A stretch of DNA of 64,000 nt from an uncultured Pelagibacteraceae bacterium (GCA_902562205.1 CACESO010000001.1:1-64000); one strand, 5' to 3'; positions 16,286-25,689 are shown, counted from the stretch's first letter. The notes: a model not told the origin generated them from the sequence alone. Made by a program: numbers and translations.

Positions 16286-16778
16286 AATTATATATTTAAT
16301 TTTATTAATAATTTTTTTTTCCAAAACCAATTCTTATTCAGAGGAAATAACAGGATATGCAAAAGTAATAGATGGTGATACAATTAGAATAAAGGGAAAT
16401 AAAATTAGACTTTATGGTATCGATGCACCTGAAAACAATCAAATATGCTCTAAGCCTTGGTTGAGCCTGAACGTAATCACATTTAATAAAGATTATGAGT
16501 GTGGACTTAAAACTACTAGTTTATTAAAAAAGTTTGTTAAAAACGAAATAATAGTATGTAAAAAGAAATCCATGGATAGATATAATAGAGTTGTTGCTAT
16601 TTGCTTTAAGAAAAGACGGGATATTAATTCTTGGCTTGTTAGGAACGGTTTAGCTGTTGCTTACACTAAATATTCAAAAAAATATATTATAAATGAAAAT
16701 GACGCAAAAAAAGAAAAAAAGGGTTTATGGGCAGGAAATTTTGAAATGCCTTGGGAATGGAGAAAAAAACGTAAATAA
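16254..16778 (+). CDS. Thermonuclease-family (SNase-like) secreted nuclease
   Basis: A 174-aa protein with a hydrophobic N-terminal segment (about 11-25) that looks like a signal peptide, then a staphylococcal-nuclease domain: VIDGDTIRIKGNKIRLYGIDAPE, DRYNRVVAICF and a C-terminal KKEKKGLWAG. The Asp and Arg residues of the active site are in place. It probably cuts nucleic acids in the periplasm or is membrane-anchored. It starts inside the VanZ-like gene. Confidence 0.85.
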   Translation: MKSYLKLKNNKIIYLILLIIFFSKTNSYSEEITGYAKVIDGDTIRIKGNKIRLYGIDAPENNQICSKPWLSLNVITFNKDYECGLKTTSLLKKFVKNEIIVCKKKSMDRYNRVVAICFKKRRDINSWLVRNGLAVAYTKYSKKYIINENDAKKEKKGLWAGNFEMPWEWRKKRK

Positions 16779-16792
16779 ATTATAAATAAAGG

Positions 16793-17392
16793 GTGATTCG
16801 TTTTAAATTTTTTTTATCTTTATCAATTTTTTTATTTTTGCTGAGCTGTTCGTCTATTCCAAAAAATACCTCAAGTAGTTGCTCAATATTTTCTGAAAGA
16901 TACTTTTGGTATAAACATGCAAAAAAGACTGAAGAAAAATGGGGAACACCTATGCACATACAACTTGCATTTATTAAATTTGAGTCAGATTTCCATTGGC
17001 TTGCAAAACCTAAACGACAAAAACTTTTTAAAATAATTCCTTTTAAAAGACCCTCAAGTTCATTTGGATATTCTCAGGCTGTAAAGGGAACATGGAAACA
17101 ATATAAGGAGGAACAGAACAAACCATTAGCTCTTAGAACAAGATTTAAGGATAGTGTTGATTTTATTGGCTGGTATACAAATAAATCATCAAAACTTTTA
17201 AAGATTCCTAAAAGCGATGCATTCAAACAATACATTGCATATCACGAAGGGTGGGGAAATTATAAAAATTATAAAAGAAATGAAAAGGTTATTTCTTATG
17301 CAAAAAAAGTAAAAAAGTATTCAGATCAATATAAAGCTCAGCTTATAAAATGTAAAAAAAACCTTAACAGGAAAAAATTTATTGTTTATTGA
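16793..17392 (+). CDS. Lipoprotein with lytic-transglycosylase (SLT)-like domain
   Basis: A 199-aa protein starting at GTG. The hydrophobic N-terminus ends in the lipobox LLSC, so it is probably lipid-anchored. The body reads LAFIKFESDF, with the Glu where SLT enzymes have the catalytic acid, then SSFGYSQAVKGTWKQY and AYHEGWGNY. This resembles the SLT goose-lysozyme fold. The likely role is peptidoglycan cleavage or remodelling. The start is uncertain because the AAAGG ribosome site touches the GTG. It overlaps the convergent RND gene by 7 bp. Confidence 0.72.
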   Translation: MIRFKFFLSLSIFLFLLSCSSIPKNTSSSCSIFSERYFWYKHAKKTEEKWGTPMHIQLAFIKFESDFHWLAKPKRQKLFKIIPFKRPSSSFGYSQAVKGTWKQYKEEQNKPLALRTRFKDSVDFIGWYTNKSSKLLKIPKSDAFKQYIAYHEGWGNYKNYKRNEKVISYAKKVKKYSDQYKAQLIKCKKNLNRKKFIVY

Positions 17393-20300
17393 TGAAGTTC
17401 TTTTTCTAACTCTTTTTCAATATGATTTATACTTTTTGTATTTTTTCCTAATAATAAATAAATTATTGGAACTACATAAAGTGTAAAAAAGGTCGAAAAT
17501 ATCATTCCAGCAAATATAGTAATACCAACAGATAATCTACTCGCCTCACCTGGGCCACTACTTATTACCAATGGTAGAACTCCAATAATGGTAGATATAG
17601 AAGTCATTAAGATTGGTCTTAATCTTAATGCTGACGATTCCAAAATCGCAGTTAATTGATTTTTCCCCTCATCTCTTAACTGATTTGCAAATTCAACAAT
17701 CAATATTCCGTTTTTTGTTGCTAATCCAATTAGTATTATTAAAGCTACCTGACTGTAAACATTAATTGAGCTGCCGACGAGCAGCAGACCTATAATTCCA
17801 CCAAATATTGCTAGGGGGACTGTCAGCATTATTGTGAAAGGATGGACAAAGCTTTCAAACTGAGCCGCCATCACAAGATATGCTGTAACTAAAGCTAAAA
17901 AGAATATTACATAAATCTGAAAACTTATTTCTTTTAGTTGCTCACTTTCCCCTTTGAAATCAATTCTGGCATTAGGTGTATTTTCTTGAACAACTTTTTC
18001 TAAAAAAGTTAAGGCATTTTGAAGGGTATAATCTCCTACGATATTTGCAGAAATGGTAACTGCTTTTTGTCTATTGTACCTTGATAGAAATGGAGCAGTT
18101 CCTCTTTCATTAATTGTTACTAAATTTGATAAAGCAATTAACTGACCAGAGTTTTTTGATCTAACATAAACCTTATTTAAACTTGAGGGTTCATTTCTAT
18201 TTTTGATATCTCCCTGCAGGATAATTGAATACTCTTTACCATCCTTTGTAAATTTTGTGACACTTCTGGAGCCAAAGATAGTTTCAATTGTTCGACCTAT
18301 TTCTGAAGTAGATACGCCAAGATCTGATGCTTTTTTTTGATCGATCTTTACATTTATAATCGGTTTATTTAATTCAAAATCATCTTCGATATTAGCTAAA
18401 TTATTATTTTTTCTAGCCTCTTTTTTTATAGTTTCTTTCCATTGAATTAATTCTTCATAGGTATTACCTAATATTACAAATTGGACTGGTTTCTCTACAC
18501 CGCCGGTTCTTATTCCTTGGGGCATAACAGGGAATGATAAAACACCTGGAACTTTTGAAATTTCTCTAAAAGACTCCATCATTATTCTGTTACCTTTTCT
18601 GTCTCTTTTTTTCCAATCTTCCAACAATACAATTATAAAAGCTGAGTTGACTTGTTTGCTACTTTTTCCGAAACCCGGCACCCTTAAAATTAGTCTTCTA
18701 TACTCACCTTGCCCCACTTTCGGTAATAATAATTTTTCAATATCCTGAGTTTTTGAGGAGGTAAAGTCAAACCCTGAGCTTTGAGGTGCTTTCACTATTA
18801 CAAAGAAAGCACCTCTATCTTCTTTTGGTATAAGTTGTTTTGGAATATAAATAAATAAACCAATACTCAATATTAAAATTGATATTAAAAAAGTGATTAT
18901 ACTTTTTTTCTTTAATATCCAATATTTTAAAGTGTAAATATAAAATTCCTTAAAATCATTTAATCTTTTTTCAAATTTAAGAGTTAATTTATTTCTTTTT
19001 GATTTTGTGTCTAAAACTTTGCTAGCAATCATCGGGCTTAAGGATAATGCTACAAAACTTGATATTATCACTGCGAAACTTAAAGTTACAGCTGTTTCAG
19101 CATACAACACTCCAGCTAAGCCTTCTATAAAAATTAAAGGTATGAATACAGCAACAAGAACTAAGGTAGTTGCTATAATTGCAAAAGACACTTGTCTCGA
19201 TCCTTTATATGCGGCAACTAATGAACTCTCACCTTTCTCAACCCTTCGGTATATATTCTCCAACATTACAATTGCATCATCTACTACGATTCCTATTGCA
19301 AGAACTAATGCCATAAGAGTGAAAAGGTTTATTGAAAAATCAAAAAAATAAATTGCTAAAAAAGTTGATATTAAAGAGACCGGCAAAGCTACAATTGGTA
19401 CTACTAAAGCCCTGATGTTACCCAAAAAAAGATAAATAATGAGCGTGACTAAAACTAGTGCCACAAATAATGTTTTGTACACCTCTTTAATTGCATTTGA
19501 GACATAATTCGATCTATCAAAAGAAACCTCTAATGTAGATCCATCAGGTATAGAACTTTGTATTTCTTTAATTTTCTTTTTAACTTTTGTAGCTACCGCG
19601 ATTGTGTTTGCATCTGAGTTTTGATAAATACCAATACCTACAACTTTTTTTCCATTTCCTTTAAAAAGTGTTCTTGTAGATACTGGACCAAATTCAATCC
19701 TAGAAACATCTTCCAAAGTTGTCACAGAACCATCAATTGCCCTCTTCAAAGGTAGTTTTTTATAAGAGTCTAAATTCTCATAAGCGTTTTCAAGTTTAAT
19801 TGAAAGATCTACATCTTTTGACTCTATTCGACCTGCAGGAAATTCTAAGTTTTCTGAATTCAAAACTTGTTCAACATCTTGAGTTGTTAAATTTCTAGCA
19901 GCTAGTGAAAGAGGATCTAACCAAACTCTCACAGAGAGCTCCCTTTCACCACCTAATCTCACACGTCCTACTCCTTCTACAGTTGAGAAATAATCTACCA
20001 AATATCGATCAGCAAAATCAGTGAGCTCTAAATCACTCATAAAATCTGAGCTAAAACTCAACCACATAGTGGTTCTAAAGCCTGCAGATTGTTTGAAAAT
20101 TTCTGGAGCGCTAGCCTCTTTTGGTAAATTATCCACCACTCTTGAGATTGCACTTCTCACATCGTTAGCAACATCGTCAATATCAAGGTTGTCTTTGAAG
20201 GTCATATCAATTCTCGACCTTTCATCTTCACTCATAGAGTCAATTGAAACGAGACCAGGGGTGCCTCCAATAAAATCCTCAATCTTTTGTGTTATCTGAG

Positions 20301-20481
20301 TGTCAATAACCTGAGCTGAAGCTCCTTTGTAATCAGTTTGAACTGATACTACTGGTCGGTCAATATCTGGTAATTCATTAGTTGGTATTTCAAAAAAAAC
20401 TAAAATACCAAACATAACCATTACTATACTCATTACCATTGAGACGACCGGTCGTTTGATTGATAAGTCTGTTAAGAACAT
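17386..20481 (-). CDS. RND-family efflux transporter permease
   Basis: A 1031-aa AcrB/MexF-type inner-membrane pump. The N-terminus FLTDLSIKRPVVSMV, 12 predicted membrane segments in two halves, LALVLAIGIVVDDAIVMLENIYR with the proton-relay Asp pair, and the late GLATKNGILIVEFANQLR all match HAE-1 family pumps. It would export drugs or other amphiphiles with an adaptor and an outer-membrane channel. The adaptor gene lies 3 bp upstream. No TolC-type gene and no regulator are nearby. Confidence 0.95.
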   Translation of the reverse strand: MFLTDLSIKRPVVSMVMSIVMVMFGILVFFEIPTNELPDIDRPVVSVQTDYKGASAQVIDTQITQKIEDFIGGTPGLVSIDSMSEDERSRIDMTFKDNLDIDDVANDVRSAISRVVDNLPKEASAPEIFKQSAGFRTTMWLSFSSDFMSDLELTDFADRYLVDYFSTVEGVGRVRLGGERELSVRVWLDPLSLAARNLTTQDVEQVLNSENLEFPAGRIESKDVDLSIKLENAYENLDSYKKLPLKRAIDGSVTTLEDVSRIEFGPVSTRTLFKGNGKKVVGIGIYQNSDANTIAVATKVKKKIKEIQSSIPDGSTLEVSFDRSNYVSNAIKEVYKTLFVALVLVTLIIYLFLGNIRALVVPIVALPVSLISTFLAIYFFDFSINLFTLMALVLAIGIVVDDAIVMLENIYRRVEKGESSLVAAYKGSRQVSFAIIATTLVLVAVFIPLIFIEGLAGVLYAETAVTLSFAVIISSFVALSLSPMIASKVLDTKSKRNKLTLKFEKRLNDFKEFYIYTLKYWILKKKSIITFLISILILSIGLFIYIPKQLIPKEDRGAFFVIVKAPQSSGFDFTSSKTQDIEKLLLPKVGQGEYRRLILRVPGFGKSSKQVNSAFIIVLLEDWKKRDRKGNRIMMESFREISKVPGVLSFPVMPQGIRTGGVEKPVQFVILGNTYEELIQWKETIKKEARKNNNLANIEDDFELNKPIINVKIDQKKASDLGVSTSEIGRTIETIFGSRSVTKFTKDGKEYSIILQGDIKNRNEPSSLNKVYVRSKNSGQLIALSNLVTINERGTAPFLSRYNRQKAVTISANIVGDYTLQNALTFLEKVVQENTPNARIDFKGESEQLKEISFQIYVIFFLALVTAYLVMAAQFESFVHPFTIMLTVPLAIFGGIIGLLLVGSSINVYSQVALIILIGLATKNGILIVEFANQLRDEGKNQLTAILESSALRLRPILMTSISTIIGVLPLVISSGPGEASRLSVGITIFAGMIFSTFFTLYVVPIIYLLLGKNTKSINHIEKELEKELHQ

Positions 20482-20484
20482 CTT

Positions 20485-21348
20485 TTAATTAATGATTTTA
20501 ATTTTAATTTTATCTCTTACTTTTGAAATTCCTTCTTTTACTATCTTGTCGCCCACAGACAAACCATCAAGAATAGAAACTTTTCCATAATTTCTTTTTC
20601 CAATTTTTACTTCAATTTTCTCGATAGTATTATCCTCTAAAACTTTATATGCAAAAGCTGTATCACCCTGGATCAATAATGAGTTTTCAGGAACTCCTAT
20701 TTCTTTAGTTTCATTATATATAATTTGTATATCTAAAAGCATTCCCGGGACTAATTCTAAATCTTTGTTGTCCACTGTGATACTTGCAAGAACTGACCTT
20801 GTACTAGGATCCACACGAGAACTCACAGAGTCTATTTCGCCATAAAATTTTTTATCAAACGCATCCGATCTAACTTCAGCGATAAGACCGGGTTTTAAAA
20901 TTTTAAGATAAATCTCGGGAACTTTAATATTTAGAATAATCGATGAAGTATCATCTAGAGTTAGAATAAATGACTCTGTTCCTAGAACACCTTGAGCAAT
21001 TTCTCTTTTTCCCAAAACTCCTTTAAAGGGGGCAATTATAATTTCATTTTTTGTTCTTAATAAAACTTCACCTTCATTAAATACTTTTCCAATATGAATT
21101 TTTTCATCAAGTATTTCACTTTTTTTGACTCTAAAGTTTTTATTTTTTTTTGATAAAGCAGTTCCAAATGTTTCAATACTGTCAAAAAAATTGGATGATT
21201 GAACAACTTCCACAATTACTCCTGGTGGCGGATATTTAGAAAATTTCTTTTGAAAATGTTTTCCGACAAAGTGTCTTGCTACTATCACCGAAGCAATGAC
21301 AATTGCCAATATTATTAAAAATATGGTAATTTTTTTTGAAGTTTTCAT
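20485..21348 (-). CDS. RND periplasmic adaptor (membrane fusion protein), hairpin-less
   Basis: A 287-aa protein with one N-terminal membrane anchor (about 8-25), lipoyl-type halves, a beta-barrel region with VSSRVDPSTRSVLASI and a C-terminal membrane-proximal domain. Ordinary adaptors are about 350-400 aa. Here GKVFNEGEVLLRTKN runs directly into EIIIAPFKGVLGKRE, so the coiled-coil alpha-hairpin that normally sits between the lipoyl halves and meets TolC is missing. Its ATG overlaps the stop of sseA by 4 bp. The pair with the permease is clear from context. Confidence 0.87.
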   Translation of the reverse strand: MKTSKKITIFLIILAIVIASVIVARHFVGKHFQKKFSKYPPPGVIVEVVQSSNFFDSIETFGTALSKKNKNFRVKKSEILDEKIHIGKVFNEGEVLLRTKNEIIIAPFKGVLGKREIAQGVLGTESFILTLDDTSSIILNIKVPEIYLKILKPGLIAEVRSDAFDKKFYGEIDSVSSRVDPSTRSVLASITVDNKDLELVPGMLLDIQIIYNETKEIGVPENSLLIQGDTAFAYKVLEDNTIEKIEVKIGKRNYGKVSILDGLSVGDKIVKEGISKVRDKIKIKIIN

Positions 21349-22169
21349 GCTGGATATTTACCATATTCACTCCAAGAACCATCATAAATTTTTGGAATAT
21401 AATCGTTATTTACCATTTTATAGGCATAAGCTAGGACTGCGGCGGTAACACCAGATCCACAAGTAAAAACTGGATCTAATCTTTTTTCTATATTTTCATT
21501 TTGATTGAAAAGTTCTTTTAATTCTTCCACATTTTTAAACTCTCCGGTTTTTTGATTTATACAAAGATTAAAAGGTAAACAAAAAGAGTTTTGGATATGT
21601 CCACTTCTTAAACCTTTCCTTGGCTCAGATACTTTTCCCTCAAATCTTTCAAGGCTTCTTGCATCAATAACTTTAAAACTCTTACTTAAAATATTCTTTT
21701 TGATCTCATCAAGGCTTACTACTAAACTTTCTTTTATATTTGCAACATAATTACTCTCAATAACTTCTGTCGTACTTTTGGTTATAGGTTTATTTTCAAA
21801 AATCCATTTTTTTAATCCACCATCTAAAACATGTATTTTTTTTTCATCATGTCCAAAATATAAAAAACTAAACCAACATCTACATGAACTTTTTAAATTA
21901 GAGTTGTCATATATAAGAATATCATCACTATTATTTATTCCTAAGGAGGACATTATTTTCTCCCAAGTTTTTTGTTTAGGAAGCATATGTGGAAGGTCTG
22001 TATCCTTTTCAGAATTTTCGTCTAAATCAAAAAAAATAGAATTTGGGATATGACCTTTTTGATATTCTTCAGCAGGATTTCTTTTTTGAGCTGGCATGTG
22101 CCAAGAGGCATCTATTATTTTTAGACTATTTAAATTATCGAGAACCCAATCTGTCGTGACTAAACTCAT
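21345..22169 (-). CDS. sseA: 3-mercaptopyruvate sulfurtransferase
   Basis: A 274-aa protein with two rhodanese domains. The active loop CGSGVTAA (Cys237) is the mercaptopyruvate-type loop (CG[ST]G) rather than the CRKG loop of thiosulfate sulfurtransferase. RSGHIQNSFCLP and DARSLERFEG are standard rhodanese elements. It moves sulfur from 3-mercaptopyruvate to thiol acceptors or cyanide. It lies directly after msrA with no spacer (msrA ends at 22170, sseA starts at 22169), and overlaps the RND adaptor gene by 4 bp. Confidence 0.9.
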   Translation of the reverse strand: MSLVTTDWVLDNLNSLKIIDASWHMPAQKRNPAEEYQKGHIPNSIFFDLDENSEKDTDLPHMLPKQKTWEKIMSSLGINNSDDILIYDNSNLKSSCRCWFSFLYFGHDEKKIHVLDGGLKKWIFENKPITKSTTEVIESNYVANIKESLVVSLDEIKKNILSKSFKVIDARSLERFEGKVSEPRKGLRSGHIQNSFCLPFNLCINQKTGEFKNVEELKELFNQNENIEKRLDPVFTCGSGVTAAVLAYAYKMVNNDYIPKIYDGSWSEYGKYPA

Positions 22170-22616
22170 CTAAAATTTCTTGTCTAAATATTTTTGATGG
22201 TATTCCTCAGCTATGCAATAATTCTTTAGCAAAGATAATTTAGTGACAATTTTTCCTGAAAAATCATTGTTTTTTGATTTTAAGACCTTTTCAGCAATTT
22301 CTTTTTGTTTTGTGTTTAAATAAAAAATTTCACTTCTATACTGAGTTCCAAAATCTGGACCTTGAGAATTCAAAGTAGTTGGATCATGAATCTTAAAAAA
22401 AAAATTTAAAATTTCCTCATAAGTAATAATTTTTGGATCAAAATTTATTTTTACTACTTCAGCATGATTTGTTTCACCAGAACAAACTTCTTTATAAGTT
22501 GTGTTTTCAGTTTTACCACCACAATAACCTACCTCAGTTTTATAAACTCCATTGAGACTACCAAATTTTTTTTCAGGTCCCCAAAAACATCCACAAGCTA
22601 AAACTGCTATTTCCAT
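22170..22616 (-). CDS. msrA: Peptide-methionine (S)-S-oxide reductase
   Basis: A 148-aa MsrA with the catalytic GCFWG motif (Cys10), GYCGGKTENTTYKEVCSGETNHAEVV and EEYHQKYL. It is shorter than E. coli MsrA and lacks the long N- and C-terminal extensions, as many bacterial forms do. It reduces methionine-S-sulfoxide in proteins. It is the first gene of the leftward msrA-sseA-adaptor-permease run, which may be a single transcript. Confidence 0.93.
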   Translation of the reverse strand: MEIAVLACGCFWGPEKKFGSLNGVYKTEVGYCGGKTENTTYKEVCSGETNHAEVVKINFDPKIITYEEILNFFFKIHDPTTLNSQGPDFGTQYRSEIFYLNTKQKEIAEKVLKSKNNDFSGKIVTKLSLLKNYCIAEEYHQKYLDKKF

Positions 22617-22649
22617 TGATTATTTAAATTATATAACTAAGTTAAACTT

Positions 22650-23534
22650 ATGCTTTCTAAAAATCAATTAGGCTTTTTGTACATGTTTCTCTCTGTTTGT
22701 GCATTTTCATTAATGGATTTAATTGTAAAGTGGTCTGTCGATTATCCAATTGGTCAGGTTTTGTTTTTTAGGGGCTTTTTTGGAATAATCTTTTATTTAT
22801 TTATAATCCCTAGAGAAAGATTTCATAATTTTTATAAAACCCAACGGCCAGGATTACATGCTTTAAGGTGCGGCTCAGGGCTAATAGCACTAATTGCAAT
22901 ATTTATTGCTTTAAGACAGCTGCCATTAGCAACTGTTGTAAGCATATCTTTTGCTGCTCCAATATTCACAACTATATTGTCTATTTTTCTACTAAATGAA
23001 AAAGTTGGAATTTTTAGGTGGTTAGCAGTCATCATAGGCTTTTTTGGAATTCTTATAATTACAGAACCTGGGATCACTGAATTAAATATTTATTATATTT
23101 TTCCAATTATATTTTGTTTAGGTCTCTCCTATGTAGCGATAACTATTAGACAACTCTCAACAACTGAACCAGTGTGGTTGATTTCTTTTTATTTCTCTTT
23201 AGCAATTTTATTGTTAAGTTTTTTGACTATTCCTCAGGGCTGGATTATGCCTACTTTAAATCATTTTGTACTTTTATCATTGATAGGTATTTTTGGGGGT
23301 GCTGCGAACTTATGGTTAAGTCAATCATATAAATTTTCAGAAGTTTCTTTAGTAACTCCTCTCAAGTATTTGGCTTTAGTTTTTGCTGTTATATTTGGAT
23401 ATCTCATTTGGGACGAGATACCTTTGTTTAAAACACTAATCGGAGCTTTATTGGTAGTTGTTTCTACGCTTATAATTTTTAGAAGGGAAATTTATAAGAA
23501 AAAAATCATAACATCTAGACCAATTAATGACTAA
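22650..23534 (+). CDS. EamA/DMT-family transporter
   Basis: A 294-aa, ten-segment membrane protein made of two EamA repeats. Conserved elements include SLMDLIVKW, VLFFRGFFGI, LPLATVVSISFAAPIF and LVTPLKYLALVFAVIFGYLIWDE. The family exports or imports small metabolites; the substrate cannot be told from sequence. It overlaps the AlkA-type gene by 8 bp and diverges from msrA over a 33-bp gap. Confidence 0.88.
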   Translation: MLSKNQLGFLYMFLSVCAFSLMDLIVKWSVDYPIGQVLFFRGFFGIIFYLFIIPRERFHNFYKTQRPGLHALRCGSGLIALIAIFIALRQLPLATVVSISFAAPIFTTILSIFLLNEKVGIFRWLAVIIGFFGILIITEPGITELNIYYIFPIIFCLGLSYVAITIRQLSTTEPVWLISFYFSLAILLLSFLTIPQGWIMPTLNHFVLLSLIGIFGGAANLWLSQSYKFSEVSLVTPLKYLALVFAVIFGYLIWDEIPLFKTLIGALLVVVSTLIIFRREIYKKKIITSRPIND

Positions 23535-24162
23535 AATACCTCAATATTGGAATAAGGCAAAAAAATATTTATCCAAAAAAGATGAAACTATTTCTAAATT
23601 AATTAAAAGTTATCAAAGTCCTTCAGAAATTATCTTAACCACAAGGCGAGATATTTTTTTTTCGTTATGCAAAAGTATAATTGGACAACAAATAAGCGTT
23701 GCAGCAGCGAATTCAGTTTTTTTAAAATTTAAAAAGAAATGTAAAAATAAAATTAATGCAAAAACAGTATCTAAGTTGACCTTTACTCAATTGAAAAGCT
23801 GTGGATTAAGCAGACAAAAAGTATTAGGCATAAAGAGTTTAGCCAAGCAGACAATTGAGAAAACTTTTAACCCTAAATTAATTCATAAGATGTCCGATGA
23901 GGAGGCTATAAATTATTTATCACAATTGAGACAAATAGGAAGATGGTCAGCTGAGATGATCTTATTGTTCACATATAATAGATCAAATATTTGGCCAGTT
24001 CAAGATATTGGTCTTTTAAGAGCTATATCAAAAAATTATAAAAAAAAATATTTACCACCTGAAAAATTTGTATCATTATTAAAAAAAAGATTTACTCCTT
24101 ATTGCTCTGTTGCAACGTGGTATTTATGGAGATCAATAGATCCTGAACCAATTCAGTATTAA
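23527..24162 (+). CDS. DNA-3-methyladenine glycosylase II (AlkA-like, HhH-GPD)
   Basis: A 211-aa helix-hairpin-helix DNA glycosylase. SIIGQQISVAAANSVF, LRQIGRWSAEMILLF (the HhH element) and WPVQDIGLLRA, whose Asp is the catalytic residue, are all present. It has no iron-sulfur cluster cysteines, so it is not EndoIII/MutY. It removes alkylated purines in base-excision repair. It ends one base before the convergent GT17 gene. Confidence 0.88.
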   Translation: MTKIPQYWNKAKKYLSKKDETISKLIKSYQSPSEIILTTRRDIFFSLCKSIIGQQISVAAANSVFLKFKKKCKNKINAKTVSKLTFTQLKSCGLSRQKVLGIKSLAKQTIEKTFNPKLIHKMSDEEAINYLSQLRQIGRWSAEMILLFTYNRSNIWPVQDIGLLRAISKNYKKKYLPPEKFVSLLKKRFTPYCSVATWYLWRSIDPEPIQY

Positions 24163-24163
24163 T

Positions 24164-25057
24164 TTAGTCAAGCCAATCCTTAAACTTACTCTCATGACTC
24201 TGAACGTATTGTGGTAATTTACCTTTAGGATATAAACTTAATTTTCTTTTTTTTTCAGTAAATTTATTTTCTGTTTTGTCTGCATACATGTCATAAATAG
24301 TTTCATTATTTCTCATTAATCTTGATATTTCTTTCAGATCAATATTTTCAACTTCAAAATCTCTGTGGTGTAAATAAGATTTTAATTTGATCTCAATATC
24401 AGCTGGACTTTTCAAATTTGAAAAATGCCAACCTCCATCATTAATAAAAATTTTATTAATATATTTTGTCTCTGAAAAAATAGTATCGAGTCTCCAAAAT
24501 CCAAATTTTTTATTCTTAATGTTTCTAATCCATTGAGGTGATTTAAGATTTTTCTTTTTGCAAGCTTTTGTTCCATACCACTTAAAACCTTCAAGGTATC
24601 TATTCAACTTATAGTAAAAAATGTTTTGTTCAAAAATAACAATTTTATTTTGCACTTTTGCTACATTTAGATCTTTTAAATCTGGTATCTCATCTACATC
24701 AGATATCATTATCAAATCATCTTCGTTGGCTTTATCTAGCCCTTTATGAATTTGATTTCTTTGAAAATTTTCTCTTTTGTGAGCATTAAAAATAAATTTA
24801 TGAGATTTTAACGCTTCATCATCCTCTTTATTAACTTTTTCTAAGTTTGGAGGTTCATCATCTTGTACAATATAAATTATCTTATCTTTAAATTTGGGGT
24901 ACTTGTTAATATCAAATTTTAAATCTCTTTTTTTACCGTTGTGGTAGAATTTACTTTCAACGATAACGAAACAATCAACAGAATTTTTTAAAGAGTTCAG
25001 TCTTATGTCTAATACGGCCTCTTCATCATAAAACATAAAACAATCAAAGATTCGCAT
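24164..25057 (-). CDS. Glycosyltransferase family 17 protein
   Basis: A 297-aa protein beginning MRIFDCFMFYDEEAVLDIRLNSL, then FVIVESKFYHNGKKRDL, and MISDVDEIPDL near residue 115, the acidic metal-binding motif of GT17. The family was first described as beta-1,4-GlcNAc transferases; bacterial members probably modify surface glycans. There is no signal peptide, so it should act in the cytoplasm. It is an isolated gene among repair and purine genes, not part of a polysaccharide cluster. Confidence 0.85.
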   Translation of the reverse strand: MRIFDCFMFYDEEAVLDIRLNSLKNSVDCFVIVESKFYHNGKKRDLKFDINKYPKFKDKIIYIVQDDEPPNLEKVNKEDDEALKSHKFIFNAHKRENFQRNQIHKGLDKANEDDLIMISDVDEIPDLKDLNVAKVQNKIVIFEQNIFYYKLNRYLEGFKWYGTKACKKKNLKSPQWIRNIKNKKFGFWRLDTIFSETKYINKIFINDGGWHFSNLKSPADIEIKLKSYLHHRDFEVENIDLKEISRLMRNNETIYDMYADKTENKFTEKKRKLSLYPKGKLPQYVQSHESKFKDWLD

Positions 25058-25072
25058 AAAATGATTTCTAAC

Positions 25073-25092
25073 TTATATATCTTGATATATAA
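25073..25092. repeat. Perfect inverted repeat TTATATATC-TT-GATATATAA
   Basis: A 9-bp perfect inverted repeat with a 2-bp spacer lies in the 58-bp gap between the divergent GT17 and phosphoribosyltransferase genes. Its position suits an operator or back-to-back -10 elements (TATAT on each strand). AT-rich palindromes arise more easily by chance in this genome. Confidence 0.4.
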
Positions 25093-25115
25093 ATCTAAAA
25101 ATAGAACAATTTTTT

Positions 25116-25655
25116 ATGTCTAAAAAACTTATTATTGACTGGAATGAATACAATAGATCAATAGACGAGCTCGCCGTTCAAATAAGCGAAAGTGGATTTA
25201 AACCATCTTTTATTATCTGCATCGCACGGGGTGGCTTGAGAGTGGGGGATATACTCAGTAGAATTTTCAAAGTAAAATGTGGTTACCTTGGAGTTGAAAG
25301 CTATTCATCAGCTGGTGAGGGAAAAGTATCCGATGTTCAAAATGAACTTACATTTGCAAGAGACTTATCTACAACAAGTAAAATTTATGGGGAAAATATT
25401 TTAGTAACAGATGATCTTATTGATACTGGTGTGACACTTGAAAAGACTTTAGATTGGCTAAAAAAATATAAAGATTTTGAAAATAAGAAAATTATTTTTA
25501 AATCTGCTGTTCTTTACAAAAAAGAAAAATCTGAATTTAGATCAGATTATATTGTTCATAATCTTAAAGATAACCCTTGGATTGTTTTTCCTTATGAACT
25601 AAGAGAATTGATTTCAATAGAGCAACTGAAAAAAGAACTAAAAAAAAAGGGCTAA
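25116..25655 (+). CDS. Purine phosphoribosyltransferase (xanthine/hypoxanthine type)
   Basis: A 179-aa type I PRTase. The PRPP-binding motif is ILVTDDLIDTGVTLEKT (about 107-123), preceded by ICIARGGLRVGDIL, with the C-terminal NPWIVFPYE that stacks on the purine in Gpt/Hpt-type enzymes. It would convert a purine base and PRPP into the nucleotide. It faces an NCS2 purine permease gene, which supports purine salvage. Which base it prefers is not clear. Confidence 0.85.
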   Translation: MSKKLIIDWNEYNRSIDELAVQISESGFKPSFIICIARGGLRVGDILSRIFKVKCGYLGVESYSSAGEGKVSDVQNELTFARDLSTTSKIYGENILVTDDLIDTGVTLEKTLDWLKKYKDFENKKIIFKSAVLYKKEKSEFRSDYIVHNLKDNPWIVFPYELRELISIEQLKKELKKKG

Positions 25656-25678
25656 GATTTTTTATCTAGCCCTTTTTT
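25643..25678. terminator. Bidirectional rho-independent terminator
   Basis: AAAAAAGGGCTA pairs perfectly with TAGCCCTTTTTT across a 12-base loop, giving a GC core with A/T tracts so that a U-run follows on either strand. It lies between the convergent phosphoribosyltransferase and NCS2 permease genes and overlaps the phosphoribosyltransferase stop codon. It can end both transcripts. Confidence 0.85.
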
Positions 25679-25689
25679 ATAATTTTAAA

